Source of the DNA: Sacculina carcini
Lineage: Eukaryota > Arthropoda > Thecostraca > Sacculinidae
DNA length: 64,000 nucleotides
Direction of reading: 5' to 3'
Assembly: GCA_916048095.2 (NCBI GenBank)
Contig: OU696588.1
Location: forward strand, 5,290,001 to 5,354,000
Under the pieces are notes generated by a model. The model worked only from the letters and a program-made list of their open reading frames with translations, was not told the origin of the DNA and made no database searches. Shown here piece after piece: positions 10,953-22,499 of the stretch. Position 1 is the first letter of the stretch; each line of letters starts with the position of its first letter. Position numbers and translations under genes: made by a program.

Positions 10953-11194
10953 TGTATGAGACAGGTTGGTGGTGAAAATGAGTGGTCAATTTCATCCGTG
11001 TCGTCACTTGATTGAACTCATAGACAAACTTACTGATTCTGATGTTTGAACAAGTTGTTTTTGCTTGCCTCAAGCCACTTTTGTCAACATGCAGTCCGCG
11101 AATAATATGTACTACAATTTCGAGGTCATAATTTCCTCAGGCAGGTTATACCAATTATCTACGCACATGTGTGTGTGCGTGTGTGTATGACCAC

Positions 11195-11299
11195 CTCTCA
11201 ATGGTGAGTGCACACAGACTGAACACGGTTGCTGGGACGGACGTATTGGCCACCATGTTGTTAATGGTGCAGTAAACCTCGCCAAAATACCAGTGACCC
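11195..11299 (-). CDS. GPCR exon 3 (TM3)
   Basis: A 105-bp exon on the minus strand. The acceptor is CTGGCAG|GGGTCAC (starts at 11299) and the donor is GAGAG|GTGGTC (ends at 11195). Its 34 whole codons read GHWYFGEVYC then TINNMVANTSVPATVFSL and CALTIE. This is the first extracellular loop with its tryptophan, the TM3 disulfide cysteine, TM3, and the start of the E/DRY motif. Entry and exit are both phase 2. The first base completes AA|G (Lys) from exon 2 and the last two bases give AG|A (Arg) with exon 4. Exon length and phase agree exactly with neighbours 3.5 kb and 30.9 kb away, which argues strongly that these pieces are one gene. CA repeats lie immediately downstream of the donor. Confidence 0.87.
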
Positions 11300-11640
11300 C
11301 TGCCAGCGTAGAACCGCAACAACAACATTAACAACGACACCAAAAATATCAAAAACAACAATAACATTAACAACAAACGGGTTTTCCCGTTTTCCGTCAG
11401 CGCCCAGCCCTTTCCTCGCACTGAGGTGCCAACTAATTCTGTGTTGCTCTCAAACTCTGTTTTTGTTGTCGCCCATTGGACATTTTGCTTTGCGTTATAA
11501 TATGTTTAACAATGATCTCTCAATAAGTTGTTCTCACGTGTGTTTTCTAGTGTTTTTCTTGTTGTGTGTGAATTTGTGTGTATGCTTGCTTTATATTGTG
11601 TGTGTTGTATGCTTGTTTTTTGTTGTGACATTTCGTATGC
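11300..11640. other. Start of the 30.9-kb GPCR intron 2 sequence
   Basis: Contains a short CAA/AACAAC-rich stretch (11310-11370). From about 11463 a TG-rich stretch probably belongs to the 5' region of the following LINE. No separate gene was seen. Confidence 0.4.
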
Positions 11641-13177
11641 ATGTGTTATGTGTTGTGTTTTTGTGCTCGCATGCGTCGAGCATTATGTGTTTATTTGTAT
11701 GTTTGTTTTGCGTTGTGTGTGCCTTCTCACACCGTGGATTTACCCTTTCTGCTGATGATGTGTGGCGGTGTTGAAATGAATCCCGGTCCTGCTCGACCAC
11801 AAATACGATTTTCAAATATACTTTTCGTCAACATCAGAGGCTTGTATAAGAATATCAGAGATTTGACAGCAGCCAGTCGCTCCAAGGACATCGTTATCTG
11901 TGCCGAAACGCTTGTGCCCGATTATCGGGACCAATCTGAGCTCTTGATGCCAGGATTTAGTAAACCATTGCTAATCAAGCGTGACTCAAAAATCAGGCGG
12001 CGTGGCATGGCAGTGTACGTACGCAAAGGCTTTTCAGCAACGAGAATTACAGCGCACGACTGGAATTGTCATGAAGTTATGCTGCTGCGTGTCAACACCG
12101 CCTGGATGAATTTCTACATCTTTGGAGCCTACGGAAATCCAGATAGTAACGACTCTATATACGAATGTCTCTTGTCAGCCATGTCAACAATTCAGGAGAA
12201 GGACACCAAGTCAGCGTTTGTATTTGTGGGGGACATGAACGACCATCACCGTGAGTGGCTCTTGTCGACATCTCCTACAGACGCCCATGGTAGAGCAGCA
12301 TATGATTTCTGCAAAATTTCTGGTTGTTTCCAAATGGTGTCTGGTCCCACACATCCAGCGGGAAACTGTTTGGACTTGTTTATGACAGACGTCTCAGATA
12401 TCGTGAGTGTAAACGTGGAAGCTCCTATAGGAAGTTCAGATTACTCGTCGTTGTCCGTGAAGTTGACATTGATACAGAAGTTTTCCCCTTACACGATTTT
12501 AAGTCTCGTGCACATGAAGAACAATGTTGACTGGGTGAAGGTGAATGATGAATTGAAAGCAATTAAAGTTTCAAATCTGCTGCAGAAGGAATACCCCATC
12601 GATGCATTGAACAAATACATTACCGATGTCGTCTCAAGGAGAGTGCCTACTAAAAAACTACGTTTTCGATCTGATGACAAAGCATGGTTCACCAACGAAT
12701 GTCGCAGCGCACGTGAATCAAAGCAGGAGGCTTACCACCAGTGGCTTCAATCGCGCTCAGCCAATTCATGGAATGTCTACACTGAGGCAAGACGGCATGC
12801 TGAGCATGTGTATTCAGAAGCGGAAACACGTCACTCAAAAAAACTCGCTGAAAAGCTAACATATGCCAATGACGCCCACAAATGGTGGTCAATGTTGAAA
12901 TTGTCAGTATTTGGAGATGACCTGTCTGTCCCTCCTATATTTTCAGCGAACGATGAGCTTAAAAGCAACCCAACAGAGAAGGCAGAGTTGCTTTTGGATT
13001 ACTTCAATTCCAAGCATTGTCAAGGTTCCATTCCGTCTGACGATTAATCTGTCCTCGCCCCGAAAATCAAAGGCATTGCCTTCCAATCAAAAGGAGTGGC
13101 GAATCTCACGAAAGATCTTGATGCCCACGGAGGAACAGACCCTCTGAATATGTTTCCGCTATTTTTCACGAGCACGG
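11641..13177 (+). pseudogene. LINE ORF with N-terminal 2A-like motif and APE-type endonuclease
   Basis: A plus-strand frame is open from 11641 to the stop at 13047 (468 codons). Residues 1-40 are hydrophobic and cysteine-rich, followed by a 2A-like motif MMCGGVEMNPGP near residues 39-50. An exonuclease-endonuclease-phosphatase domain follows, with FVNIRGL, AVYVRKGF, FGAYGNP, VFVGDMNDHH and PIGSSDYSSL (the SDH-like end). A linker with a WWSMLKLSVFG segment comes next. After the stop, another frame continues into the start of the RT (LTKDLDAHGGTDPLNMFPL) and then breaks off near 13180. There the sequence jumps to the LINE 3'-terminal hairpin, so the RT domain has been deleted. 2A motifs cause ribosome skipping at the G/P junction, and such motifs are known at the N-terminus of some invertebrate CR1/L2-type LINEs. 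Here the usual Asp before V-E is Gly, so activity is doubtful. Confidence 0.88.
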
Positions 13178-13245
13178 CAGATATGGGGCAGTGATGCCCA
13201 CGCGCGCCTGTCTGTAATATATTTTAGTGTTTTTGTTTTCCACAA
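13178..13245 (+). repeat. LINE 3'-terminal module, copy 1
   Basis: The sequence GGGGCAGTGATGCCC followed by CACGCGCGCCTGTCTG and then an AT-rich end (AATATATTTTAGTG) matches the last part of three other copies in the window (14325, 17788, 63467). The 5' arm of the conserved hairpin is missing, consistent with an internal deletion in this LINE copy. Confidence 0.75.
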
Positions 13246-13249
13246 GCTA

Positions 13250-13935
13250 TTTCGGCCTTTATGTTTTGGAAGCATTGTTTGTCTGCGACCCGGCTTCAGC
13301 AGCGGAGATAGTGCCCTCCAGTATTAGCAGTGGCTTGGAAGATATGGAGGTGCTCGGCGGTGTGTCAGGTTGGTGTGCAGGGGACGGCAGGAGAGCAGGG
13401 TGCCTGCAGGAGACAGCGGGGGAGCTGTGGCGTAGGGCTGTTCGTCGTCCCGCCTGCACAGGTGGTGGATTCGTCGCCGGGCAGCTGGCAGTTTGCTGGT
13501 GGAGGCTGCTGGTGCTGGAGAGCAGGTGAAACAAAAGGTGCTGCTAAGGCCGTAGGAGGAAAGGATGGACGACGATGGCGTGGTGTGCTTGTGCAGCGAC
13601 GTCACGATTGTCTACGGCAGGTTGCTTTGAGCACGAGTGTCCACGGGAGCATGGTGGATGCTGGGGTCAAGGTGTTGTGCCCTGTCGCGGCAGCCGGCGA
13701 TGAAGAGGACGGCAGGCTGCGGTGGAGCACTGAAGAGCACGGGTGGAGGCGGGAGCGTGGTGGATGCTGGTGTCTGAAGTGTTGTGCTTCGCCGCAGCAA
13801 AGGTGTGTGCGTCTGGCGGAGGCCGTCGTCGAGATAGGTTTTTTCATTCGTTCATTTTTGCTTGGTTTGCGTTTTTATAATTGTACGTTTTTTAGTAGAT
13901 TTGTTTCTTTGAAAACAGGTGGAGGTGTAGTGTGA
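13250..13935. other. G-rich unassigned block
   Basis: About 600 bp of GC-rich, G-biased sequence with partly repeated phrases (for example GAGCATGGTGGATGCTGGGG and GAGCGTGGTGGATGCTGGTG). Frames are open on both strands because of composition, but no domain was recognised. It may be UTR sequence of the LINE family whose 3' end follows. Confidence 0.4.
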
Positions 13936-14077
13936 TTGTGTGCAGTGAGAGAGTGTGTCTGAGAGATTGTCTACGTTGACTGAGATTGAGTGCGCGAACG
14001 TGTTAATGTGTCTATGTGTGATCGTGTACAGTTGAATTGCGTATTGCGTGCAAGAGTGTGTGAGCGAGTTTGTATAG

Positions 14078-14142
<65 letters not shown>

Positions 14143-14395
14143 GGTGTGTGTATGTGTGTTTGTCAAGTGTGGATGCCTCGCGGCGGCGAGCGAGTGACCG
14201 GCTCGCCGCTGATTGGTTGTGGTGGTGCGCATTAGGCCTGTGCGCGTGTATGTGCACGCTCCCGTGGGTCACGGTGTGAGCTTGGAGTCGTATTCGTGGT
14301 GCGATTGTGGTGTGACCTCTTGTAGGCGCGAGTGGGGCAGTGATGCCCTCGCGCGCCTGTCTGTTATATATTTTAGTGTTTTTGTTTTCCACAGT
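13936..14395 (+). mobile_element. LINE 3' UTR and end, copy 2
   Basis: TG-rich sequence with a pure (TG)n run at about 14080-14138 leads into CACGGTGTGAGCTTGGAGTC, then the terminal hairpin (14325-14357) and the AT-rich end. The order matches copy 3 at 17530-17850, so it is a 5'-truncated copy of the same LINE. Confidence 0.7.
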
Positions 14396-14399
14396 CACA

Positions 14400-16990
14400 C
14401 TTCAGTTTGTTCCGTGCCACAACCCCAAGCGGCTCGGCTAGGACTCTCGCGGATGACACAACGTCTCTCTCAAGTTTGTCGAACTTGGAGTCTGGGTGAC
14501 GTATGAAGGAAAGAACGTTGATCTCAGATGTCTCTTTTCTGCCCATTGACGGATTTATTGTTGCGTCCGATGTCGGTATTGTTTTGCCGGGGACATGTAC
14601 AATGCGGTAGTGCCACATCATTTTGTCGTTGTTTGATACGGAACAACCATGGATTCGTTATGTCGGCGAGGGCTTTGTCTCCGAGAACCTTAACTAGCGG
14701 CTTGTGATCAGTTGTCACGATTAGATATTGACAGCCCATGGTAAAAAACTAGTGCCCTCTAGAGCCCAGGCGACTGCTAAGGCTTCGCTCTCAATGGGAT
14801 CATAACGCGTTTCTGCGTCTCTCAGAGAACGCGAACATGTCAAAGTTAATTTCTAAAATTGTGGACAACATCCCGGTACATCTGACCTGTACGTGCAGTA
14901 CTCTTGGATCAACTAATAGCCTATTCTCTTTTTGACTAGTCTGGGCTCAAGCATGTCTATCGCTGAGGGTGAAAATGGTCTACTCCTTCCTCTATCTCCT
15001 CGATTATTGCTTCTTTTGATTGCTTGAACGCTTTTTTGAGCTCTGAGTTCCAATTGAAACAGATCTTTGGGCTTAAGAGTGGCTTAAACGGTTCTATCAT
15101 CTCGATAGTCCTACCGTAGTGAGCCACCTGCTTCAACAGACCGAACCAGGTTCTGATATGGGTGATATTTGATGGAGAAGGAAATGAGAATATGGCCTGA
15201 TGAGTATCCTGTGTGCCTAATGAGGACCAAATAGTCGATGTCTCGCCACCAATGTGTCGCAGGATCCGTGTCCCATAATAGCGTGTCGTCAACACATTTA
15301 GTTTTTCTGAGTCATAACGTCATATCGTCGTCTGGGTCATAGCGTCATATCGGTGCGTGTACACATCCTGTGACGCAAGGATACCCCGTCGATACGCGTG
15401 TATATCAAAACCGCCCTTGTTCGGTAATGAAGGTGGTCTTATAAGGATCTTTCTGTTTGATTTCAATTGCATGAAAACCGTTCCACGCAACCGTTTTTAT
15501 GGTTCTTGACGGTAAAGTTATAACCTGCTTGCTCGGTGGAATTGTGTAGTGCGTCTCACTTACACTATGCTTATTTAAAGGTAGCAGGTCAACCGTTTTT
15601 TATGTGCCGTCTGACCTGGCCGTGAGGACCATATTATGCAGCCAGGTCACCGGAGTATTTGGAGGAACCTGCTCAATGACACCCAGTGCTACGTGTTTTT
15701 CTAGTTGATCGGCCACTCCTTTCTGCCAATGAACGGGACATTTGGCGATCTCCATGTCACTACTAATTGAACATCGGGGCTCACTCTCATCTCCATCGGT
15801 GGTCCGGTCATAATCGGAAGTGGTTGATGTGGACAGGTATTGAATGTTGATGCAGGGAAGCGTTTCATCAACCACGCCGTCATTTCACTTGTCATTTCAT
15901 GGAAAGGAGTCATATCTGCATATGGTCCGGACGCGCTCGTGAAAGACTACGCTTTGGACGCCCAAATGGTGCGATGGCGTGATCAGCGATCAAAGGAGTG
16001 TCGTTTTGCTCGCGGATGATTCTGCACCAATTCGAGGAAAATTGTGTCCGGTTACTAATAGCTGTTCCAGTGTTTATCGACTGAGATATAATTTGTTGAC
16101 TCGGTAACGTAGATTGTCACTGGAATGTTAAGCTGGTGTCCTCTGGGAGTTTTTCCGGATATATTGGCATATATTAACCCGGTGACGCTAATCCCATTGT
16201 TGTTGGCGACCAGAATGCGCTTGTCGGCTGACATCAAATGCTTGCGCTGCAATCCTAGTCTCTTCAGTAAACACTGGCCCATGATACACGTCTGTGCTTC
16301 AGATCTGCTATAGCGGCCATTTTTGCGGACGCCTTGGGGATTTCGATATTTCTGATTCAATGACAATTCTGATTGCGGTCGATTAGTATCCGTTGATATT
16401 TGACAGCACTCATTTGTTAACGAAGCTCGCTGTCTTTGCTTTGACCAAAATTCTCTCATTGACCGGATCGTTTTGATGCAATCTGCCTGCTGGAAATGGT
16501 GGACGGCATATTTTTAGATGACTATTGTTCTCCGAGCGTCATATTTCGCGTCCTGCGCCAGCATTCCAGGTAGGTTTTGCATTATTTTATTTTTCCTCGC
16601 ACCCAGTCAAACTATGGTGTGATCTCTCTGTACTGGCATGTCATCTCTTTATGAAACTTTTTTCCTCAAGTAATTGTCTGGTGGGTGAGGCTATAACCCT
16701 GTCTCTGTGGGCCGCCTTTTTGTATGCTCTATCATCAATACCGGTGCTTTCGCCGAGCATAACCCTTCCCGCCGTCTCCTTGCCGTCGATGGAGGCGATC
16801 GTCTCGCCCAATGTTATATCGTCAATGCAAGTCGACCCAAGTACTTCTTTTTATGCTCTCATCTGATATGCCGTTCAATAGCACCAATTTCACAATTTCG
16901 TCGGTGTAATTGACGTGCACTGCTTGAGAATCTGCCGAGTTTGGACATTTGGTGGACACACGTCCACTGACACACGTTTGCTACTCATCG
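14400..16990 (-). pseudogene. Decayed Gypsy-type retrotransposon (gag-pol)
   Basis: Minus-strand pieces in several frames follow gag-pol order from right to left. 16990-16680 holds Gag-like sequence. 16459-16055 is the protease region with a LLKRLGLQRKHLMSADKRIL segment. 15875-15600 is the RT start, with LEKHVALGVIEQVPPNTPV and WLHNMVLTARSDGT. 15295-14957 is the RT thumb and RNase H start (FSFPSPSNITHIRTWFGLL, FNWNSELKKAF). 14739-14524 is RNase H with VTTDHKPLVKVLGDKALADI. The YxDD region is lost or unreadable and no integrase was found. Many stops and shifts make it non-functional. It is clearly a different lineage from the intact Gypsy at the left edge. No LTRs were recognised. Confidence 0.8.
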
Positions 16991-17029
16991 TAGCCGAACG
17001 ACGTATTGCCTGACATGTTCGCCTGGCTG

Positions 17030-17440
17030 CTGAATAGACTGAAGCAGCTCAGACCGTCTAATGCCCATAGGTTCACCTAGCCTGGAGCGACTTGATCTAC
17101 ATCAGTGGTTCTTAGCCTTTTTTCTCTGATTCCCCACTTCTTAATGAGCCATCTCTTCATTTTCCACAACAGCGCTGATAAATTCAATAAATTCAGTTAT
17201 TACATCAAAGTAAATGTCAAGAAGACATTTGAAAAAAATAGAAGAATTTCAATGAATAAAACACACATTTGTCCTTTGGTCCGTCCTTTGGCTTCCCACG
17301 TGGCAAATCTTCCATTCCCCACCAGCGGGGAATTCCTCACAGGTTAAGAACCACTGATCTACATAGTGAGACCATACATCATGCAGACCCTCTGTATCCC
17401 GCTGCCACGCTGTCACACCACTCAAGACACGCCCACAACG
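17030..17440 (-). repeat. SINE-like unit, second copy, split by a MITE
   Basis: Removing 17103-17356 and one target copy joins CACCTAGCCTGGAGCGACTT to ...GACCATACATCATGCAGACC and GCTGCCACGCTGTCACACC. This matches block by block the unit at 10590-10680. The two copies show this is a dispersed non-coding repeat. Orientation is taken from the L2-like tail of the first copy. Confidence 0.6.
17103..17356. mobile_element. 254-bp hAT MITE with perfect target duplication
   Basis: Ends CAGTGGTTCTTAGCCTTTTT and (inverse) CAGTGGTTCTTAACCTGTGA. It is flanked by ATCTACAT on both sides (17095-17102 and 17357-17364). The 8-bp duplication and CAGTGGTTCTTA ends are typical of hAT MITEs. No coding capacity. 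It inserted into the SINE-like unit above. Confidence 0.92.
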
Positions 17441-17529
17441 CATATGTTACAGGCGACTCTCCAAATAATATTTAGCGGACTCGTTAGGACCGGAAATAAT
17501 TCCGCTATTTGAAGGTTTCCGCTATTTGG

Positions 17530-17850
17530 AGATGTGCTCTGCAGCAATGGTCATCAACATTAAATACCGCGAATTGCCATTTTTCACAACAATTGTCCAT
17601 TTTTCTTGCTATTGTGGTGTGATTGTGAGCGAGAGAGAGTTTGTGAGCATGTTGGAGTGTGTGTGGTTTAGTGTGAGTGTGTATGATTCGCGTTTGCGTT
17701 CGTGTTGTGTACTGTGTTTGCATGTATGCGTTCACGGTGTGAGCTAGGAGTAGTGTTTGTGGTGCGATCGGAGTGTGACGTCTTGTAGGCGCGCGTGGGG
17801 TAGTGATGCCCACGCGCGCCTGTCTGGAATATATCTAATTTTTTTTTGCT
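17530..17850 (+). mobile_element. LINE 3' UTR and end, copy 3
   Basis: Carries the best version of the terminal hairpin: GGCGCGCGTGGG (17788-17799), 9-nt loop, CCCACGCGCGCC (17809-17820), perfectly complementary. It is preceded by CACGGTGTGAGCTAGGAGTA as in copy 2, and followed by an AT-rich end. Confidence 0.75.
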
Positions 17851-18346
17851 TTTACAGCTATTTTACATATTTGCATTATTATCAAATGATTCTATCAAAA
17901 CTTCTCATAATCCCAGAAACGTATTAAGCTCCGCGGCGCTCTTCTCTGGACGCCACGGTTTCGGTAGGCTGCAATTTGTCACGTTTGATCAATGTTGAAC
18001 ATTTCAATAGGCTCCAATGCAAAAGTAATTGGAATTGTCAATGTTATACGAAGGTGTATTCCTGCGTTATTACACTGCGAGACCCCACCAATCTGAGGTC
18101 CCTGGCAGCCGCCTAGTTTACCTATGCCTAACGCCGGCCTGGTAAGTCTCTACCAATCAGCATGCAAAAATCAACTGTTGTCACTCGACAAACTGGAATC
18201 AATGTCTTCCAAACATCCTGCATTTATGAATCACACAGAGCCCTCATTTTCCGCTATTTAAGATGTGCTATACGAGAGATTACCAAATATTTGTCCGCTA
18301 TTAGGAGGTTTGAATCCGTTGTTCGGAATTGTAATTAACATGTAAT

Positions 18347-18442
18347 TGATTATTATTATTATTATTTTATTATTAATTACAGGCAAATCCAGTAGCATGG
18401 GAAGAGTGCAAGCACTATTACCACCCTAAGGTGGCCCCATGT
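18347..18442 (-). repeat. Retroelement 3' end with (AAT)n tail, copy 1
   Basis: The sequence ACAGGCAAATCCAGTAGCAT through CACCCTAAGGTGGCC next to an (ATT)n run is repeated nearly identically at 30047-30143. In minus orientation it reads as a 3' end followed by an (AAT)n tail, typical of L2/CR1-type LINEs or SINEs that use them. Confidence 0.7.
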
Positions 18443-18584
18443 ATGGCTTTTGATCGGGACTAAGGGCCTATTCCGCTATTCGGAGGTCCGTTATTTGGAG
18501 GATCTACCGTAGTTGAATAGGGGTATAGCACTGTGCGACGCTCTTGGTGACCGAACATAATACACTATCAGAAACGTTGCAATA

Positions 18585-18881
18585 TTTTCATTGTTGACGT
18601 TGCTGGCGTTATACATATGCTATTTTATACATTTATGTTATACATATGTTATATGATATGTTATACATATATGCCGTGTTCAGCTGCATCATAACATGTA
18701 AATTTTGGGATAAGTACAATTACAACAATGGACACATTAAATCCAAGCGTGACCTATAAAATTATCCATATATATTTGGACAATAGTTTTCAGTGATAAT
18801 GACGTTTTATGTTGTTTTGCTTTAGCATGGCATATTATGTGAACACAATTTTATGTGATCACATAAAATTCCCAACTACAT
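18585..18881. mobile_element. Truncated copy of the 9829-10952 hAT family
   Basis: Shares ATATGCCGTGTTC, the TTGGACAA..TTTTCAGTGA block and the terminal TGTGATCACATAAAATTCCC sequence with the right end of the 9829 element. The left part is missing and no target duplication was found. Confidence 0.7.
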
Positions 18882-18889
18882 ACAACACA

Positions 18890-21800
18890 GAGGCGTGCGG
18901 AGAACAGTATGATCACTCAGTTCACTCAGTCGTGTAGTAGCGGCGCTGAAGGCCGCACGCAACACGGCTGAGCTCAGTGTGTGTGTTTGCTGTCAGTGTG
19001 TGTGTTTGTTGACGTGACGCTGTTCACTACCAATAGTGTAACTTTGAGTTGTTCTGTGATTTTGTATAATGTTCTATGATAACCCATCATAGTGCTCCAG
19101 TACTGGTGCCCTAGTGCTAGTGAAACCGGCAAGTCTTGTGGCCGCATACATTTCTATTGGATACATACACACATTTCTTTTGGATGCATTTCGCAGCCTA
19201 CACATCACATTGCAGCGCTCTACAAAAAATTGGCGATATAAGTGTGAATATTTCTTCAAACTCGGCTGTCCTGGACTGTAAACGGCGCCGCACACGCCGA
19301 GGAAGACGTGCCAAATACCGCGGTTGTGGTGGCGGCCGAAACCGACGAATACACGTCCAGCTAGAACGCAGACCTCAAAGGAAATATACGCCACTCACAT
19401 CAGCTGACCGAGTGCTTGTAACAGTGAGTCTCACAAAGTTTCATATAGGTACAATAGAAAGCAAAGCGACTGAAAGCCACGAAACAGGAACCAGAGGGAG
19501 CTTTCAAGTGGCCCATTTCAATGCACAGTCTGCAATGCCAAAAGTTGACGAAATCAACATGCTGCTGAGTAGGAGTAGCATTGATATATTGTGTATCTCG
19601 GAGACATGGTTTACATCAGCCCTTCTCACGGCATACATCGTAGTGCCAGGGTATTATGTGTGGCGCTGTGATAGACGGAAAGGTAGAGGAGGTGGAGTGG
19701 CCATACTGTGTAGAAACACTCTGTCTGTAACTAAACTGGATATTATGAGCGACTGCAGCACAATAGAAGCGCTATTTCTGTCCTTGAAAAGAGCCCACTG
19801 CAGCCGGGTTACAATTGGCGTCGTGTATAGGTCACCGAGCTCGCCTGTTACAGCCAGTGTACAATGCATTGACAACATGCTTCACTCTTGTCTCGCTCTT
19901 CCTCAACCATTCATTTTAACCGATGACTTTAATTTTTATCTAATGGGCAAAATATCATCTTCACGTTTTATAGATTTAATAAAAGACTATGACTTGCGCC
20001 AAATAATAGAAAAACCCACGCATTAGCTTCCGACTCCAACGCTTCTCGATGTGATAGTGACAAACGTGCCCAGTGATGATGTTCGTGAAAACTGTCAGTG
20101 ACACTCCTATTGCCGATCATCTCACAGTTTCAGCTGTTTTCAGTCAAAAATCGAGTCGCGACAAACTGTCGCCCAAGCATATGACATACAGACCCTGGAG
20201 AAAAATGTATTGGGATCTGTTGCGGCTGACGCTGTTCTCGTCGGACTGGTCAAGGTTCGTGACAATGTCGGATTTGAACGAAATGCTGACTGAATTTATG
20301 CGAATATGGAATGGTTGTTTGAACAATATTTGCCTTAAAGTGACATTGAGACCCAGAAAACATAACCTGCCTTGGGTCAAGGGCAACGAACACCTAAGCA
20401 ACATAATCAAAGAGAAAAATGAAATGTTTCGGCGCTGGAGTCATCATCAGTGAGAAGTGACGATGTTCCGCTCTTTGCAGTGATAAACACCATGGAGGTG
20501 ATTGGCCCAAAGTTACTGCAACTCATCAACTCCTCGATAAAGACAGGTGTATTCCCTGACGAGTGGAAAACAGCCATCTTGATTCCAGTGCCAAAATCGG
20601 GCGACATATCAAAACCTGAGAACACAAGACCGATTTCAATCTTGAGTAGTATGAGCAAGATCCTTGAAAAAGTAGTGAGCAATCAGTTGGTCGAATATCT
20701 TGATCGATGTTCAATCCTATTCCAACACCAGTATGCATACCGTCGACGGCGCTCCACTGAAGACCTCCTGCTAGTCATGACTGATCATATGGCGCAAGCT
20801 ATGGACAGCAATCAACTCGCAGCAGTTATCTCTGTCGATACTAGCAAGGCACTCGACTGTGTAAGAAGACCGGAGCTGTGTTGCAGGCTGGAGTGGTATG
20901 GTATCGAGTCTCGCTGGTTTGAAAACTACCTGAGTGGGAGACGACAAGTTGTACGCCACTTTTCACGCAAACTACCAACAAAACATGGAGTCCCTCAAGG
21001 ATCGGTGCTCGGCCCGTTACTATATCTCTTAGCTGTGAATGATCTGCCATGCCATGTTACAGATGGAAGAGTCTTCACATACGCCGATGATCTCCAGCTT
21101 GTACTCACAGCTCCATGTGATATGACCTCACTGAATCTTCTTAATCACCGCCTCGGTGAAACGCTGAAATCCGTCGAAACCTGGTACGCGGCCAATGGGT
21201 TTAAGATCAATGAAAAAAGACCCAATTGCTGCTTTGTGGCAATGAAGGGATGCTCACCAAGGCGAAATCAGTAACACTAAAGCAAAATGACAACACGGTG
21301 GCCCCCAGACTAAATTAAAAGTACTAGGAGTGATGATAGATAATCGCTTGAAGTGGTGCTATCAAGTTGCACAAGTCACACGGCGGTGTAATGCAGTTCT
21401 GATCTCGATCGGCAGAATAAGACGAATGCTGACTGTGGACGCCATTTAAGCCTTGATATCGGCACATGTCTTGCCGCTCCTGCAGTACTGTCTGCCAGTC
21501 TGGGGTGGCATATCAGTGGCGGATGAAGTAAGAATATGTCGCGTCATAAGATTTGCAGCTCGACTGATCGCCGGCATTGCTAAATATGACCACGTGACGC
21601 CAGCGCTGCGGGAGCTGAAATGGCCGTCTTTTCAACAAATGGTCGCCAAAAGAGACGTCAAGGCTGTTCTCAGATTCTTGGATGAAGACGTCCCTGGGAA
21701 TAGCAGCATAACCATGTTTCAGCTCCGCAGCGCAGTTTCATCTAAATCAACAAGAGCGACTGGCGATGGCCAGCTGCAAATACCAAAAACACGTCTATCG

Positions 21801-22062
21801 TTGACAAAAAAGCAATTCAAGAGCCAAGCTGTCAAAAATTACAACAAATACCTGAGCAACTTTTAACTTTTAGTCTTAATTTTAACTTTTTATGTTTTAT
21901 TTTTAACTTTAACTAGACATAGACTTTATATTTTCATGAATCGTATATGTTTATGTGTAATCACTTTGAGTTTATCAGTGTTTTATGTGAATTCCTTGGA
22001 AATTTGTTGATAAAAACCATGAGTGGACAACAAATAAACATTGATTGATTGATTGATTGATT
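18890..22062 (+). pseudogene. Near full-length LINE (endonuclease + RT), frameshifted, with (ATTG)n tail
   Basis: From a TG-rich 5' region, an open stretch at 19136-20026 has an Arg-rich segment. An APE-type endonuclease follows (FQVAHFNAQSAMPKVDEINM, ILCISETWF, GGGVAILCR, VVYRSP, ILTDDFNFYL). 20073-20453 is the linker. 20450-21274 is the RT, with [45 protein letters not shown] and the catalytic TYADD box. 21453-21866 is the C-terminal region ending KNYNKYLSNF. Frames switch near 20030, 20445 and 21280-21450, and part of the linker is lost, so the copy is dead. The 3' end is an AT-rich UTR with AATAAA and a (ATTG)n tail at 22040-22062. The domain order is that of jockey/CR1-type LINEs. It lies inside the GPCR intron, antisense to that gene. 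Confidence 0.9.
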
Positions 22063-22499
22063 AATATTTTATTCACACATAGACATTCGTATCGAAATGC
22101 CGTCCCACGAGACAATTGCTACATTGATGCCCTGCATCTTCCTACCTACCTTCAGTCTATTTACCAATTTCCATCTACCGATAGCTCTGCTACCCTTCGT
22201 ATATCCCGCATATACGTGTATGATATGATATCATGATATGATATTATTGCTAATTTAGTCGATATTACAACACAGAAAATTGAAGAGATTCCGTAAAATT
22301 TCATAGCAGAGCCTGAGAGGAATAAGAAGCACGAGAATGTTGAAACAAATCTACAACGTTAATTTTCATGTGAAAACAACCATCATCACTGGAAAAAAAG
22401 ACTGAAAAAATCGATGTAACAATAGTCAATTTTACTCGGTAAGCTAGGTTTATACTTACAATTTGATCAAATATCATAATCAGCGATTTCACTAATACA
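22063..22499. other. Spacer upstream of tektin gene
   Basis: AT-rich sequence with no recognised repeat. It should contain the promoter and 5' UTR of the tektin gene, but no TATA box or other core element stands out clearly. Confidence 0.4.

Larger units (their letters stand above)
17450..18509. mobile_element. Pogo/Tc1-like element, non-autonomous (candidate)
   Basis: Left end CAGGCGACTCTCCAAATAA and inverse right end CGGTAGATCCTCCAAATAA share 14 of 19 positions, with the inner ten identical. Both ends are bordered by TA, the target duplication of this superfamily. Motifs of the type TCCGCTATTTGGAGG recur inside each end. No transposase is present. The interior is filled by a LINE 3' end (17530-17850) and an L2-type tail (18347-18442). 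Confidence 0.5.

Noticed and set aside
13330..13935. 201-codon plus-strand frame in a G-rich block
   Set aside because: The opposite strand is open too and composition explains it; no recognised domain or conserved pattern.
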